NCBI GenBank assembly: GCA_007922195.1
Contig: ML682123.1
Span: 202,050-266,049 of the forward strand
Direction: 5' to 3'
Source of the DNA: Podocnemis expansa
Lineage: Eukaryota > Chordata > Testudines > Podocnemididae
Length of the DNA stretch: 64,000 bases
Shown here: in pieces, positions 22,801 to 34,800 of the stretch
Layout of the letters: each line of letters starts with the position of its first letter
How positions within the stretch are numbered: position 1 is the stretch's first letter
Notes under the pieces: generated by a model
Told to the model about the DNA's origin: nothing
What the model saw: the letters and a program-made list of their open reading frames with translations, nothing else
The model's database searches: none
Made by a program: the position numbers and the translations under genes

Positions 22801-25800
22801 TGCTGCCTCCTGGGGTAGATAAGAGTCACCTTCCACCCTCCCCCCACCAGGAGAGGTGCTGGCCTCCTCCATTGTAAATCCTGGGGTTTCACCTCCCCTT
22901 CCTGGGCTCTCAGCAGGGTGCCCCTGGCTGTTGGCCCGTTCACCAGCACCCCATTTTAATGTTTCCCCAATTGACACCTCATTGTACACAGACAACCTAA
23001 CTTCACCAGATAACTCTGTGCGAGTAGAAGCTTTTGATTCTCCAAAAATCTCAGGGTCAGCACAAGGCTTTACAACAATGAGAAAGTTTTCTTTAAGACA
23101 ATTAGTCTCGTGGCCGCCAGGAATCAGTTCATCACAGCTGGTGTTGCAGGTGTTGTAGGAGGCTCTGGAATACCTGGAATGACTGCCTTCCTGACACTGA
23201 TTCTCTGCCAGATTTTCTTCTCCTTCTCTGGCTCTCTCTATAGCTTCTTTGATCTTCTGCATAGCTTCTTTGTAGTTTCCTGCACCGGTCTGAATTGCAG
23301 TCAGAGCTTCGTCTACAAGCTTCAACTCCAAAGCATTTCTGCAGGCAGTTTCTTAGGCCTCTCTGGCCATCTCTTCTGTCATTTGCATCTCTGCCTGACA
23401 TCAAATCACATTCTCTTTCTCTCTTTCTTAGCGTTCTTTGTCCTCTTCTTGCAGCCCTAGCAATCTCCAATTCTACTTTTGCCTCCCTAATGTCAATTTT
23501 TTCGGTTTCCCTGTGCTTAATTCCTTCTCCCAAAATAAAGAAACAGAAAACAACAAACCATGGCCTTCTGACAGTTCCATCACTATGCAGATAACTTACT
23601 TAGAATTGCTCAATAAAAGCAACAGGCTGGGGCACAAAACTTTGCTCTCTGCACCACTGTGACAGGCTGCTCCCCTGATCTGGTCTGGTGTGCTGCTGTG
23701 ACCTGCCAGTTCCCATGCCTGAACCCCAATTCACCCCTCTTTGCCAAGTGACCACTCCTTAGTCAGTCCATTCCAGCCTCTTGCTTGCAACCAGTCCCTG
23801 GCAGTGGGTGTATGCCCTTGGCTGACTTGAGGGACAGTCCCCAAGCGAGCACCCCTGGCCCCAGATACCACTATAGGAGCCACTGTCTCAAGAGATTGGG
23901 ACCCAATCCCAATCACCATCCACTCTAGTCTGTCCATTTAACAAAGAAATGGATCGTACGCAGCCTTCTTCACTCACACCTTCTAAAGATCACACAGCTT
24001 TAGATAAAACAACTACCAGTTTATTGATCAGACTATAATTCTAAGTGAGAATATGGCAAATCATGGCAGAATCACCATATAAATGAGTCAGGAGTGACCA
24101 CAAGGAGAAAAGAGGTAAAATATGCATACTAGCTTAATAGCTCTACCAGAATTGACCTCATAGTCCAAGTTCTTGCTGAAGATGTTTGACTGTCAGATGT
24201 TTGTACAGCCAGTCTCTGCCTGAGACCAGGCAGGGCCCAGATTTTGCTTGGAGTTGTTTCAAGATGAAGATTCTTAGGCAAAAAGCCCCAAATCCCTCTG
24301 GCTATGTCTACACTTAGGAAGGTTAGTTTGAATTAACTTAGTTTGAATTAATTAATTGGAACTAATAATGGTTAATTTGAACTAAGTTCATTTGAACTAA
24401 CATGGCCCTACTAGAAACCCAGGTCGAACCAGCACATCCATGGACAGGACTTGCTGGTTCTATTTAGGAAGGGGGCATCATGGGAAGTGTGGCAACATGG
24501 CCCCCAAGAAGGACCCTGCTCCCACGCAATACATAGAAAGAAGAAGGCACCCTGCAAGAAGGAAGGGCAAACTGCATTCATTCGAACTAACAGTTAGTCT
24601 GAATTAACACAACTCCATTGGGTTAGTTCGAACTAAAGTGAGATTTTACAAGTTCGAACTAACCTTCCCTTAGTTTGAACTAAGGAATTCCTTAGTTTTA
24701 CTAATGAAAGCCAGTATAGCCATGCACTAATTCTGTTCAGATTAATCCTCATTAATTCAAACTAAATTCCAAGAGTAGACATACCCTCCAAGTATCTCTC
24801 ATTGTTTTCGCTCCCCCTGATCCCTCCCCTTCTGGGCAGAGGGGATCTCTTCGTCTCATCTGAGCCACCCCATTTAGTATATCTTTGTTGCCTTCTCAAG
24901 GTACTTGTTTGCTTACAGCTGTGGTTGTTAACATGTTGCCAGGAGAGAGTTCTGTCCGTATCCCACCCCTATGAGCCATGCGACACATCTGTACACATGA
25001 GGCTGCAGTAAACATATCATAATAATCATGTAGAATAGGTTGTGAGGATCCATAAAGAAACCTTGCATGGCATAATTGGCGTAAAAACATACAATCATGG
25101 TGCATAAGTGAACAGAAAAGTCATATAGATCATAACCCAGGGTGCACAGCTGCGCATTCTGTGACACATAGAAACTGCAAAGGACCATGAGAGGTCAATG
25201 AGTCCAGTCCTCTGCATCATGGCAGGACCCAAGTACCCTCTTTAGCCACCCCTGACAGGTGTTTGTTTAACCTGCTCTTAAAAACTTCCAATGATGGAGA
25301 TTCCACAACCTGCCTAGGCAACTTATTCCAGTGGTTAATCACCCCGACAGTTAGGAATTTTTTCCTAATGTCCAACCTAAACCTCCCCTTGCTGTAATTT
25401 ATGCCATCTTGCCACTACCCTTAAGCTGCTCATTTCCATTATTACCTTTATTAAAAACTGAGGCAAAGTATTCATCTAAGAGTTGAGCCATGCCTAGATT
25501 ATCTTTAACCTCCAGATTCAGTGCTTAATGGTACCACCTCTTCTTTTCTTTGTATTTATATTGCTCTAAAACCTTCTATTATTGGTTTTCTTTTCCTTTC
25601 CAAGATCCAACTGTGCTTGGCTTGTGGCTTCTCTCACTTTATTCTTATGCTTTCTGACCACAAAGAAGTAGCTTCCCTTGCAGACCACTCCCATTTTCCA
25701 CCCATTAGGCTTTCTACTTTCCTCTCATTGCCTGTTTGAGATACGTGCTCACTCAGCTTGGTCCACAACCCTTCTTTATGAACTTTTTCCCCTTGCTTAG

Positions 25801-28800
25801 GATCAGGCTTTAGACAGTTCCTGCAACATTGACTTAAGGTAAATCCAGGCTTTCTGTTCACTCACATCCTAGAGTTCCTCAGACCCATCCACTTCCTTGA
25901 CTAATTCCCTTCATTTTGTAAAGGTTGTCCTTTTTAAATCAAGGAACCTAGTTGCAAGCTTATTTGTGTTTATTCATCCATTTAGTGTAAACTGAATTAG
26001 CTCATGATCACTTGAAACAAAGTTATTGACTACAACCAGCTCTTTTACAAGGTCTTCAGTACACAAATAAAATGGCCTCCCCTCTTGTTGGTTCAACAAT
26101 TATTTGGTGCAGAAATCTGTCATCTGTCACCTCCAGGAACATCTAGGCCCTCCTGTTATTAGCGACACTCTTTCGGCAATCTATATCTGGGAAGTTAATG
26201 TCTTCCATAGTTGGACAATTCCAGTATTATTTATTTCATTAAAAACTTTAAGGAGGTCTCTATCCGCATCCAAAACGGATTCTCTGTGTCTGTAGCTTAT
26301 CCCACACACCATCCTGGGAAGCCTCTGGTACCTGTCTTCTCCAAAATGATTTTTTCCTTAACAGACTCTGTCTTATCCATTCTAGCACTTCTGATTTCTT
26401 CTACATCATCATTGACATAGTAGCGCCGCTACTCCACTCTCTTAGCCTTTATTTCTTTTCCTGCCCAACACATACTGTTCAGCAGGGGCATCGCTGGCGC
26501 TGGGCACACAGGGCACGTGCCCTGAATCCCAGCGCCGGTGCCCCGGGTCTGGCGGGGCTTGCCCCCTCCCACTCTCCAGCCTGACTGGGCCAGAGATCTG
26601 GGGCCCAGCCGCCTGCAGCAGCGGCATCCCCGTCCCCAGCTGGGGATCCGGGGCTCAGCGCCCCACGACAGCGGCAGCCGCAGCCCCGGCGGAGGATCCA
26701 GGGCCAGCTGCCCGTGGCCACGGCAGCCCCGTCCCCGGCCGGGGATCCGGGGCCCAGCCGCCTGTGGCCACTTCTGGCCCCATCCCTGCCTGGGGATGCG
26801 GGGCCTGCGGGCCGGGGGCAGGGCCTGGGCCTGTGCCCCGGGTCCCTCCCCAGGGCAGCAACGCCCCTGCTGTTCAGTACCTGTACTCGACATGTCTAAC
26901 TATTCTGCTATGTTTCTGTTTTCTTTGTATACATGGTTTCATGTCCTGCACCAGTAATTATAGATCCTCCACTTAGTTACCTAGGCTCCTTGCATTGAGG
27001 TACAGATGTCTTAGTTGCTTCTGCTTGACTTTGCACAGATTCTTCACCAGATTTCAGTAGTCATTCTACTGCTAGTATTGCCAACCTGATGGTTAGAGAC
27101 TTTGGCCCTATATTCCCCCTTCTCTGTTCTGCTGTCCACTGCTGTTCCTTTCTCCAGTGGTATATCTTCTTTTACTTGATTTTCCTCCTGGTCAATATTA
27201 AAATCAGGCATGGAGAGTCTATGAACATCTCCCCTGCGTTTAAGGCTCTTTTAATCAGTTATGCCAACCTCCATCCCAGAAGTCTATTTCCCTACCTACT
27301 TGGGTGGAGTCCATCCCATAATAAGTCCTCTGCCCATGAACACCTGCCAATGGGCAAACATCCTAAAGTCCTCTTTATAGCACCACTGCCTGAGCAATCT
27401 CTTGATAATCATCATGGGCTGTGTTCACACACAGGCATTATTTCAATACAAGTTGTATCGAAACAACTTGTATCGAAATAATGCCTTATTTCAAAATAAC
27501 TTAATTCAAATTAACAGTTTGTTAATTCGAATTAAGGAAAAAAGCTCAAAGCAAAATAGCAGTTTCAGGCAACAGTTATTTCGAAACAAGTCACTGTTGT
27601 TTCGAAACAACATGTTCGGACGGCATGGTTTCGAAACAATCGTTTCGAAACAACATTGTTTCGTCCCCACATGGGGTTTAAGTTGTTTCGAAACGCCGTT
27701 GTTTCAAAACAACGGGTGCCATTGTTTCGAAACAACCGTGTGTCGTGTGAACAGGGTATTTCTTATTTCAAAACAACCTCTGTTGTTTTGAAATAAGAGT
27801 GCTGTGTGAACACAGCCATCTGGTCCTGCTTTTGTTCTCCTCCTAGAAGGACAGACAAAATCCCACTGAAGACCACATGAGCCTCCATTTCCTCAAGCAT
27901 CTTCCCCACGCTGGCAGAGTGTCCCTTGAGGCTTTCCAGTGAGAAGCTAGTGACATCATTGTTCCCATGTGAAGGAAAATCAGCAAATTCTTTCCTACCC
28001 ACTAGGATGCTCCTCAGCCTCAGGTACACACCTAATATCTTAGTGCCGGGCACACAGCACACCCCTTGTGTTCTTCAGATCAGCTCTAGTGACAGGTCTC
28101 CCTGTTGTTCTTGGCAGGCAGTCACCAGTGTCAAAGACATGCCTTTTTCTGGTGTTAGTGCAATGCTCTGGTCTTCCTCCTGTTCCTTCTGGCTGCAAGC
28201 AATGTTTCCTCTAATCTGCTGGTTCCCTGACGCCCACCGGGCCCCTTCCCCACTGCCCGCCAGCTCTCCGAGTGCATCCATAACTTGTTCAGCTGCATCA
28301 TCAGCTTAGAGGGAGCATTAGCCACCACCTTTATAAGGCAACATGGTATCTACCTTGACTCTGCTTCACTCTAGCTATGCCAACAAAAGCACTACACCTC
28401 TCAGCGAGATGGTTTTATTTAGTTGAAAAATATGGCAGTTTTGTTGGCTAGGGGGATTACAGCGTGCACACCAGCACTGTTTTAGTTACAAAAGCTGACC
28501 TGCTGACAAATACTCTAGTCAATGCAGACCAGATCTAGACAGCTAGTGTACTGCACTCCAGAGGCAGTTGTATTTCAGTGAAGGCTAAAGTGATTGATCT
28601 GTATAGCTGGTGTACTCATTTGCAGCAATCTTTTGCTGTAATGCTTTCAAATGGAAGGAGCTATAAAATGTAAGATTCCAAAGAGTTTAAATGTGAAAAC
28701 TAACAAGACTCCAGCACTTATAATACGTTCCGAAAGGGAAAGAGCTGGTCATTTGAGTGAGAGGCTAGAGAATGGGATTACTCAAAAATCCCCACCAGTG

Positions 28801-31800
28801 CCAATGATTAACAAAACAAATTGCCTTTAAATCAAGTTTCAAGCATACCAGTAAAAATACTTTTTCTTTTGAAAAATAGTATACATGTGCATTACAATGA
28901 AAGTATCAGAAACTACTTTATACACACAAGTGTAATCCACATTCCTTCCTGTCCTTCAGCAGTCTTACATGTTATATTCCTATATGTTCATTATTTTCAG
29001 TATGGCGGATGCACGCATTTTAATAGAAAAATTTATTCTTGTCAGAAGACTTGCCCAATTACTTAAATCATACTGTAGAAAAATAAGGTGTCAGTACAAC
29101 AAGTAATTAAAGGGGCAATTTTGTCCTTAGACACTTGAAGTGATTTATTTTGAATAAGACAATACAGTGAAGTTAAAAGCAGTTAGGTCGTTTCAGATTT
29201 GTTCTTTAACACAACTTTAATTTAATCACAGGCAGATTTGCCATAAAAACAGTACAAAACAAGTCGCAAGAAAAATAATTCTCATGTCTGATCCCTGTAA
29301 GAAATCTTGGAAAAAGACTTCCAAAGCCAGCAGAGTGAAGTGTCTGTCAGTTATTTACTCATCTAAATCTCCTATCTCCTATGGCCCTAGCCTAGAATAT
29401 TTATAAAATTCACAGCAACAACTAGGACTGGTCAGTTAAACATGCACAAATGTTAAAAACAAAAGCCCTAAATGAGCTCTGTGTTCACCTGAGGCTGTTA
29501 AAGTGCATTCCTCTTTCTAACAGGAGGAATAGACCCAGCCACCTTTCCCTGCATGCATATAAAAGCCACTTTTTGCTAGAGTATCTTGGGTTTATCAAGT
29601 ACCTTCCCACCTTTCAAGAGGACACTTAAAATTTAGTTACTTAAACCAAAAATCCCAAACAGCATTGTTAAGGTCGTGTTTTTAACTAAACTTCCATGAT
29701 TTGCCACATCAACTTGAAAGCCATTTGAACTGAAACTGCATTCCTCCATCAGATTTACCTTATTCATAACTGGCAAGAAATACAAAGCTATAACATTAAA
29801 AAAGGATATTTTTTAGCATAACACACCAATGATTATTATGATAGGTGGTCAGGATGAAAACAGCAGAAAGAGTCTTTGAGCTTGAAATGAATGGTAGACT
29901 TTACCATCTCCTTGCCTCATGGTCTTAAAACCACATTACCTAGGTCCCAGCAAACATAGCAGACTAGAAAATAGTGTCTGTTGAATTCAGATCTCCACAC
30001 ACGGGTTAAGCCAGGGGTGGGGCTTCCAATGGAAATCTTTTGACCCCCGGGCACCTTCCCCGAGCCGCCTGCCAGCTCCCCAACCCCCTTCCCTTACCCA
30101 TCCTCCTGCCAGCCCTCGATTCCCGGGGCCCTTCCCCAGCGGCTCCCTGAGTCCCCAACCACTGGGCACCTTCCCCAAGCCGCCTGCCAGCTCCCCAGCC
30201 CTCTTCCTTGACCTGCCTGCCTGCAATCTCCCTGATCCCACAAGCCCTTCCCCACAAGCTCCCTGATCCCCAGAGGCCCTTCTGCCTTACGAGGCTGGAG
30301 CTGCAGGGGCGTCCCAGTCATTTCCTGGCCAGGCTGCTCCTGCCTTGAGCACACATCTAAGCATTCTCAGGGCAAGAGGTTGAAAACTCCCCAGCCTGGC
30401 CAGGGCCACAGCTCCCTGTGAGTCGGATAAGGGCTGGATAAGAGCCGTGCATGCATGGGCATCAGTCATAGGTGCGTGGCATGCAATGGCCTCATGCATG
30501 CTGCTCAGAGGGAACATAGGCTGCAAGACCTCTTGTCTCTCGTTCTCTCTTGCAGTCTTCTGCAAGTATCCGGCATCCTCCTGGGGCTCCAAACTGGTCA
30601 TCTCCACCAACTCTTCCTCTCTTCTTGTGGGGCTAGCTGTTCTCTTATTCCTTTTTCTCCCAACTTCTGTTACCACCTGCTGTGTCCCTTCTTCATTTTC
30701 CAACCCTGCACACCTGTTCCTCAGCTCTTTCTCCTTCACTCATCAGTCTTTTTGTCTGCCTCATTCTCATAGACTCATGCTTCCACTGGCTATTTTCCGC
30801 ATCCAGAGGTCAGACCAGCCTGTATCTGGAAGCCTTGACTTTTCCCCTCAGCCTCTCCTCATCTTCCCTCTATCGGCTTGAATCCCCTTCTGAACTCAAC
30901 CATAGCATCCTCCTGCATCTCCAGACTTCAGGATTTTCTCTTCCATCAGTTCCACCAGGTGGCATTTCATACAAACAAAGCTCTTTTCAGGTACCCACTT
31001 CAAGATAAGATATGTCCTGGAGCTTCCGCATATGGTCTTCTTCATTGTCATTTCCATTCATTGCATCATCACCACAATGACCTTGGTAGCTGTCAGAGTC
31101 TTCCTGCCTAAGCACCTGTCAAGGAAAACAAAACAAACAAAATGCCCAAACACCTTCGTCCAAGCCCCCTTTCAGTCTGCCATTCAAACTCCCAGTTTTC
31201 AGCTGTTTACTGACTCCTATGCTGCTGCTCCTGTCCAGGGCATCCATCAACCTCGTATCTGGGCCGTAGACCCAACCCCCATTCCATAGCTCTGTCCTGG
31301 GTCATGCTGTCTCTCAGTCTGTGTCCTGGATCATGCTGTAAATTCGGTAGAAAACTGACACCAAGGACACCAGGGCACTGGAAAGGACTAGAGCATCTGA
31401 GCAGCTTCTTTTCTGGATCCATAGATGGGGCAAATCCTGACTCTGATGTCACCACACTGGAGAGCAGAGCCAAGATACCAGGAGTTGCCATGTCGTTGGA
31501 GAGGCATGGAGCTAAAAGACCAGAAAGTTCTGCATCGGCTGAAACTCCAGAGACATCTCCCAACAAAGTTCATGGAGGTAGAATCCAGACTACATTCCCC
31601 CCATTCCTCTCCCAAGTGGGAAAATGAGAGCTGGGTTTCCATGGCCTATGCCATCCTTGGGCTTGCTGTCGGCCAACAAGCAAGTCAGTTAGGGCCCTCC
31701 ACCTTCCCATGGGTCTTCCATCCAACATCTCCACCTTTTTATACCTGCCACACCCAAGCTTCTGCCTGTCTCCTGTGTGTTCTCCATCTGTAAAGCATTT

Positions 31801-34800
31801 GGAAGATGCCAGGATTGTACATACCACTGGACAGGGAATGGAAAGTCTTTTTGGTAGTGGATTCTTAGATTTCAAAATGGGGATTTTTCTCCCTTGATTT
31901 GAACCAAATCCCCCAAAATCCTCTGTGGGAGAAAATTCTGGGGTGGATGGGAAAGAGGGGGAAATTAATTGTTTCTGGGCCAATAGACACACACATCCCC
32001 CACAGGACCAGGAAGCCAGCTGGCTCTGCACATGGTTACCTGGCAACCCAGTGTGCCCACCTGGTCCTAATAAGCCCGCAGTAAGTGGCTGTGCTCCCTG
32101 ATTGGACAGAAGGGCCCATAGATCTGTATTTAAGTCCATTGCCAGAGCAGCTGCTTAATGTGTTTCACGCCCCCAGCTGAACTGGGCCTGCTGCCTGTCC
32201 AGCTTTTCTCCACTTCTCGGCTGGTCTACTCCAGACCAGCACCCTGCCTGCTTCTGAATCCTGGCTCACTGAATATCTGTATCTCATCCTTGGCTGGTTT
32301 CCAGATCGTGCCTCCACTGGTCTCTGATCCAGCCAGTATGCTGCATTGCCTACACCTTGGTGTGTGACACCTGCCCCACCAGTGGAGGGATCTGGATAAG
32401 CGACATCTCTCTAAACATTAGCTGGGACAGAATGTGTGAGTGGCTGGGTGGGTGAGATCCCTTTGCTTCTTAGGTTTTGTCCCCTTCATTGAGATGAAAG
32501 GAGCCAGCGTTTGAAGAAGGTGGGTGTCTGTCCACATTCACATGCTGGTCTCACCTCCCTGCAGTGAGTCCACAGCTCAGGCCAGGCCCCAGGAGGAATC
32601 AGCTAGGGAATGTGGCTACTTCCCAGTCTGTGAGTGAGATTCTGTTGAGATCCCACCCCAGGTAGGTGACAGCTTGAGACCTAAATCCTGGGAAAAGAGA
32701 CCAAGAGGAAACCAAGGTACAGTTGTTCCTGAGCTGTGACACCATCCTGGTTGGTGATGTCTTTATTGTCTGTCTGCAGAGAGAAGAGGAGCCGTGAAGG
32801 CCGTCCTGTCCAAGCTGAGACTGAGGAAGTTCAGAAAAAGGAAGCTCCGGCTAAGGGATCTCATGGAAATCAGCCCAGAGAGTCTGAAGGATTGGACACC
32901 TCGCATCTTGGAAGACTTGCCTGGGCACTTCCTCAGAAAGCTCATGGCTCTGAATGGGACAGCAAGAAGCACAAGCCTTGGGCAGGGGACATCTGATGAA
33001 GACACAAGTGAGGATGAGGAGGATGGGATGAGAGGGGAGGTGTTTTCTCTGAGGGCTTACAACTCTAGGAATACTCTGAACCCCCTGGATGTTCTCTGTG
33101 CTGTTCTGCTTTGCTCAGACAGTTTCCTACAGCAGGAGATCCTGACTAAAATGTCTATGTGCCAGTTTGCCCTCCCTCTGCTGCTACCTGCCCTCGATAC
33201 CCCCAAGTGCACGCTCATGCTGTGGGCCATGAGGGACATTGTGAGGAGGTGGAGACCACACTCCCTGGCAGAGAGCAGAGGGTTCAGAGAGGAAAGCCTG
33301 GTGCTCACCAAAATGCCAACCATTTCCTTTGTGCGGATGGGGACCTGCAGCTTCTCCAAGTCCAAACTCCTCAATGAGGTTCTCAGCCCCTGCCAGCAGC
33401 ACCATGATTTCTTCATCCATCGGGACATGGAGTCTGGGAACATCCCCCAAGAAATTGCAGATGGATTGGTTGAGATGTCCTGGTATTTCCCTGCTGGGAG
33501 GGAGAATTCAGATCTTTTCCCAGAGCCCATTGCAGTTACAAACCTGCGTGGAGACATTGAGTCACACTGGTTGCAGTTCAGCTTTTTAACAGAGGTCTCC
33601 TCAGCTGTGTTCATAGTTACTGAGAGCATTGGTGAGAAAGAATATACGTTGTTATCAACTCTGCAACGATCAGCCACTAAATACTACTTCATCTTTAACA
33701 GACAGGCTGGGAAAGCCAAGGAAACGCTGGGACTCCTCAATAAATTAGCCCCACTTCTGGCTATGAACAAATCACAACTTCTGGTAAAAGAAAAGAGTAA
33801 CAATAATGCAGAGCTGGTGAAAAAGCTGCAATCCATCTTCCGGAGCATCATAAGCTCCACTCCCAAGAGCATGAGCATCCAAGATATGGCTGTGACAGCA
33901 CGGGAGCTAGGGATTCAGGTGGAGGAGGATGGTGGAGAATGTCGGACTGCACTGGAGCATGTTGAAGAAATCACTGCAGAAATACAGGATGTGGCAAAAT
34001 ACAAGAGGGAAATGTTGAGGCTCCAGGGGGATCTGTGGAAGAGCTTGGCAAAGGTGGAGAAAGAGCTGTGTCGGATGAAAGACCAACGGGACATGCCTCT
34101 GGAAGACTATATATCCCAGCTGAGAGAGAGGTGGTTGGAGCTACGCAGGCAGCAAAATCAGTGTGACCTCACTAGTGGGATGGTTAAATTTATTAGTGGG
34201 ATAGGACAACTGAATCCAGTTGAGAAACATCACTTCTTGAAATGGATGAAGTTCCACCTGGATCAGATTGCCAGGGGGAACCTTTCTAGGTTAAGGGCTG
34301 ACTATAAAGAGAAATGTCGCACTCTAGAGGACAATGCACGGCAGCTGGCAGAACTAGATGAACTAATCTCTGCCAGCTCCTTAGGGGTGGAGCATTTCAT
34401 GCGTGAGTTGGGGCAATTTTATGAGGCCGAATGCTCAATGGTGAAAGAAGGGAATATGGGGAATATCCAAAGACAATTCATCTATCTCCCAGGCATAGGA
34501 GCTGACTTGATGCTGGAAGGGTTTCCCATTGAGCTGATCGATGGAGATGCTTCCAACATCCCACTGCAATGGGTGACGGATGTTATGATGGAACTCCATG
34601 CCAAGCTGCAGGGAAGATCAAGAATGCTGGTTATAACCGTGCTAGGAGTGCAGAGCACTGGGAAATCCACCCTCCTCAACACCATGTTTGGCCTCCGGTT
34701 TGCAGTGAGCAATGGCCGATGTACACGAGGAGCCTTCATGTCACTCATTAAAGTGGCAGAGACCTTTCAGGAGGAGCTGGGCTATGATTTCATCCTAGTG

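Larger units (their letters stand above)
22480..25165 (-). mobile_element. LTR retrotransposon remnant, antisense (LTR plus gag-like region)
   Basis: The segment from 25165 down to about 23650 is a long LTR; the same sequence occurs in plus orientation at 47519-48835. It reads from TGTNACAG through TGATCAATAAACT to CAGCCTGTCA. Downstream in its own sense lies a gag-like region in two overlapping frames (23533-22735). A palindromic MITE (24300-24786) is inserted in the LTR. The right part of the element is lost or unrecognised below 22480. Confidence 0.7.
18589..31424 (+). other. Intron 3 of the CARD-GTPase gene, transposon-filled
   Basis: 12.8 kb from GTAAGG to CTGGATCCATAG. It holds antisense CR1, Tigger, hAT, an antisense LTR retrotransposon, palindromic MITEs and a GC-rich minisatellite, each listed separately. 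A short stretch at 18655-18800 has the common turtle words GTCAGGACTCCTG and GAGGGGAGTGGGG. Further small phase-1 linker exons could hide here; I found none. Confidence 0.6.

Noticed and set aside
26429..26893. Minus-strand frame of 154 codons
   Set aside because: Covers the GC minisatellite of a hAT element; repeats give open frames on both strands.
30287..30739. Minus-strand frame of 150 codons as a gene
   Set aside because: No recognisable domain, no splice context, repeat-rich surroundings.
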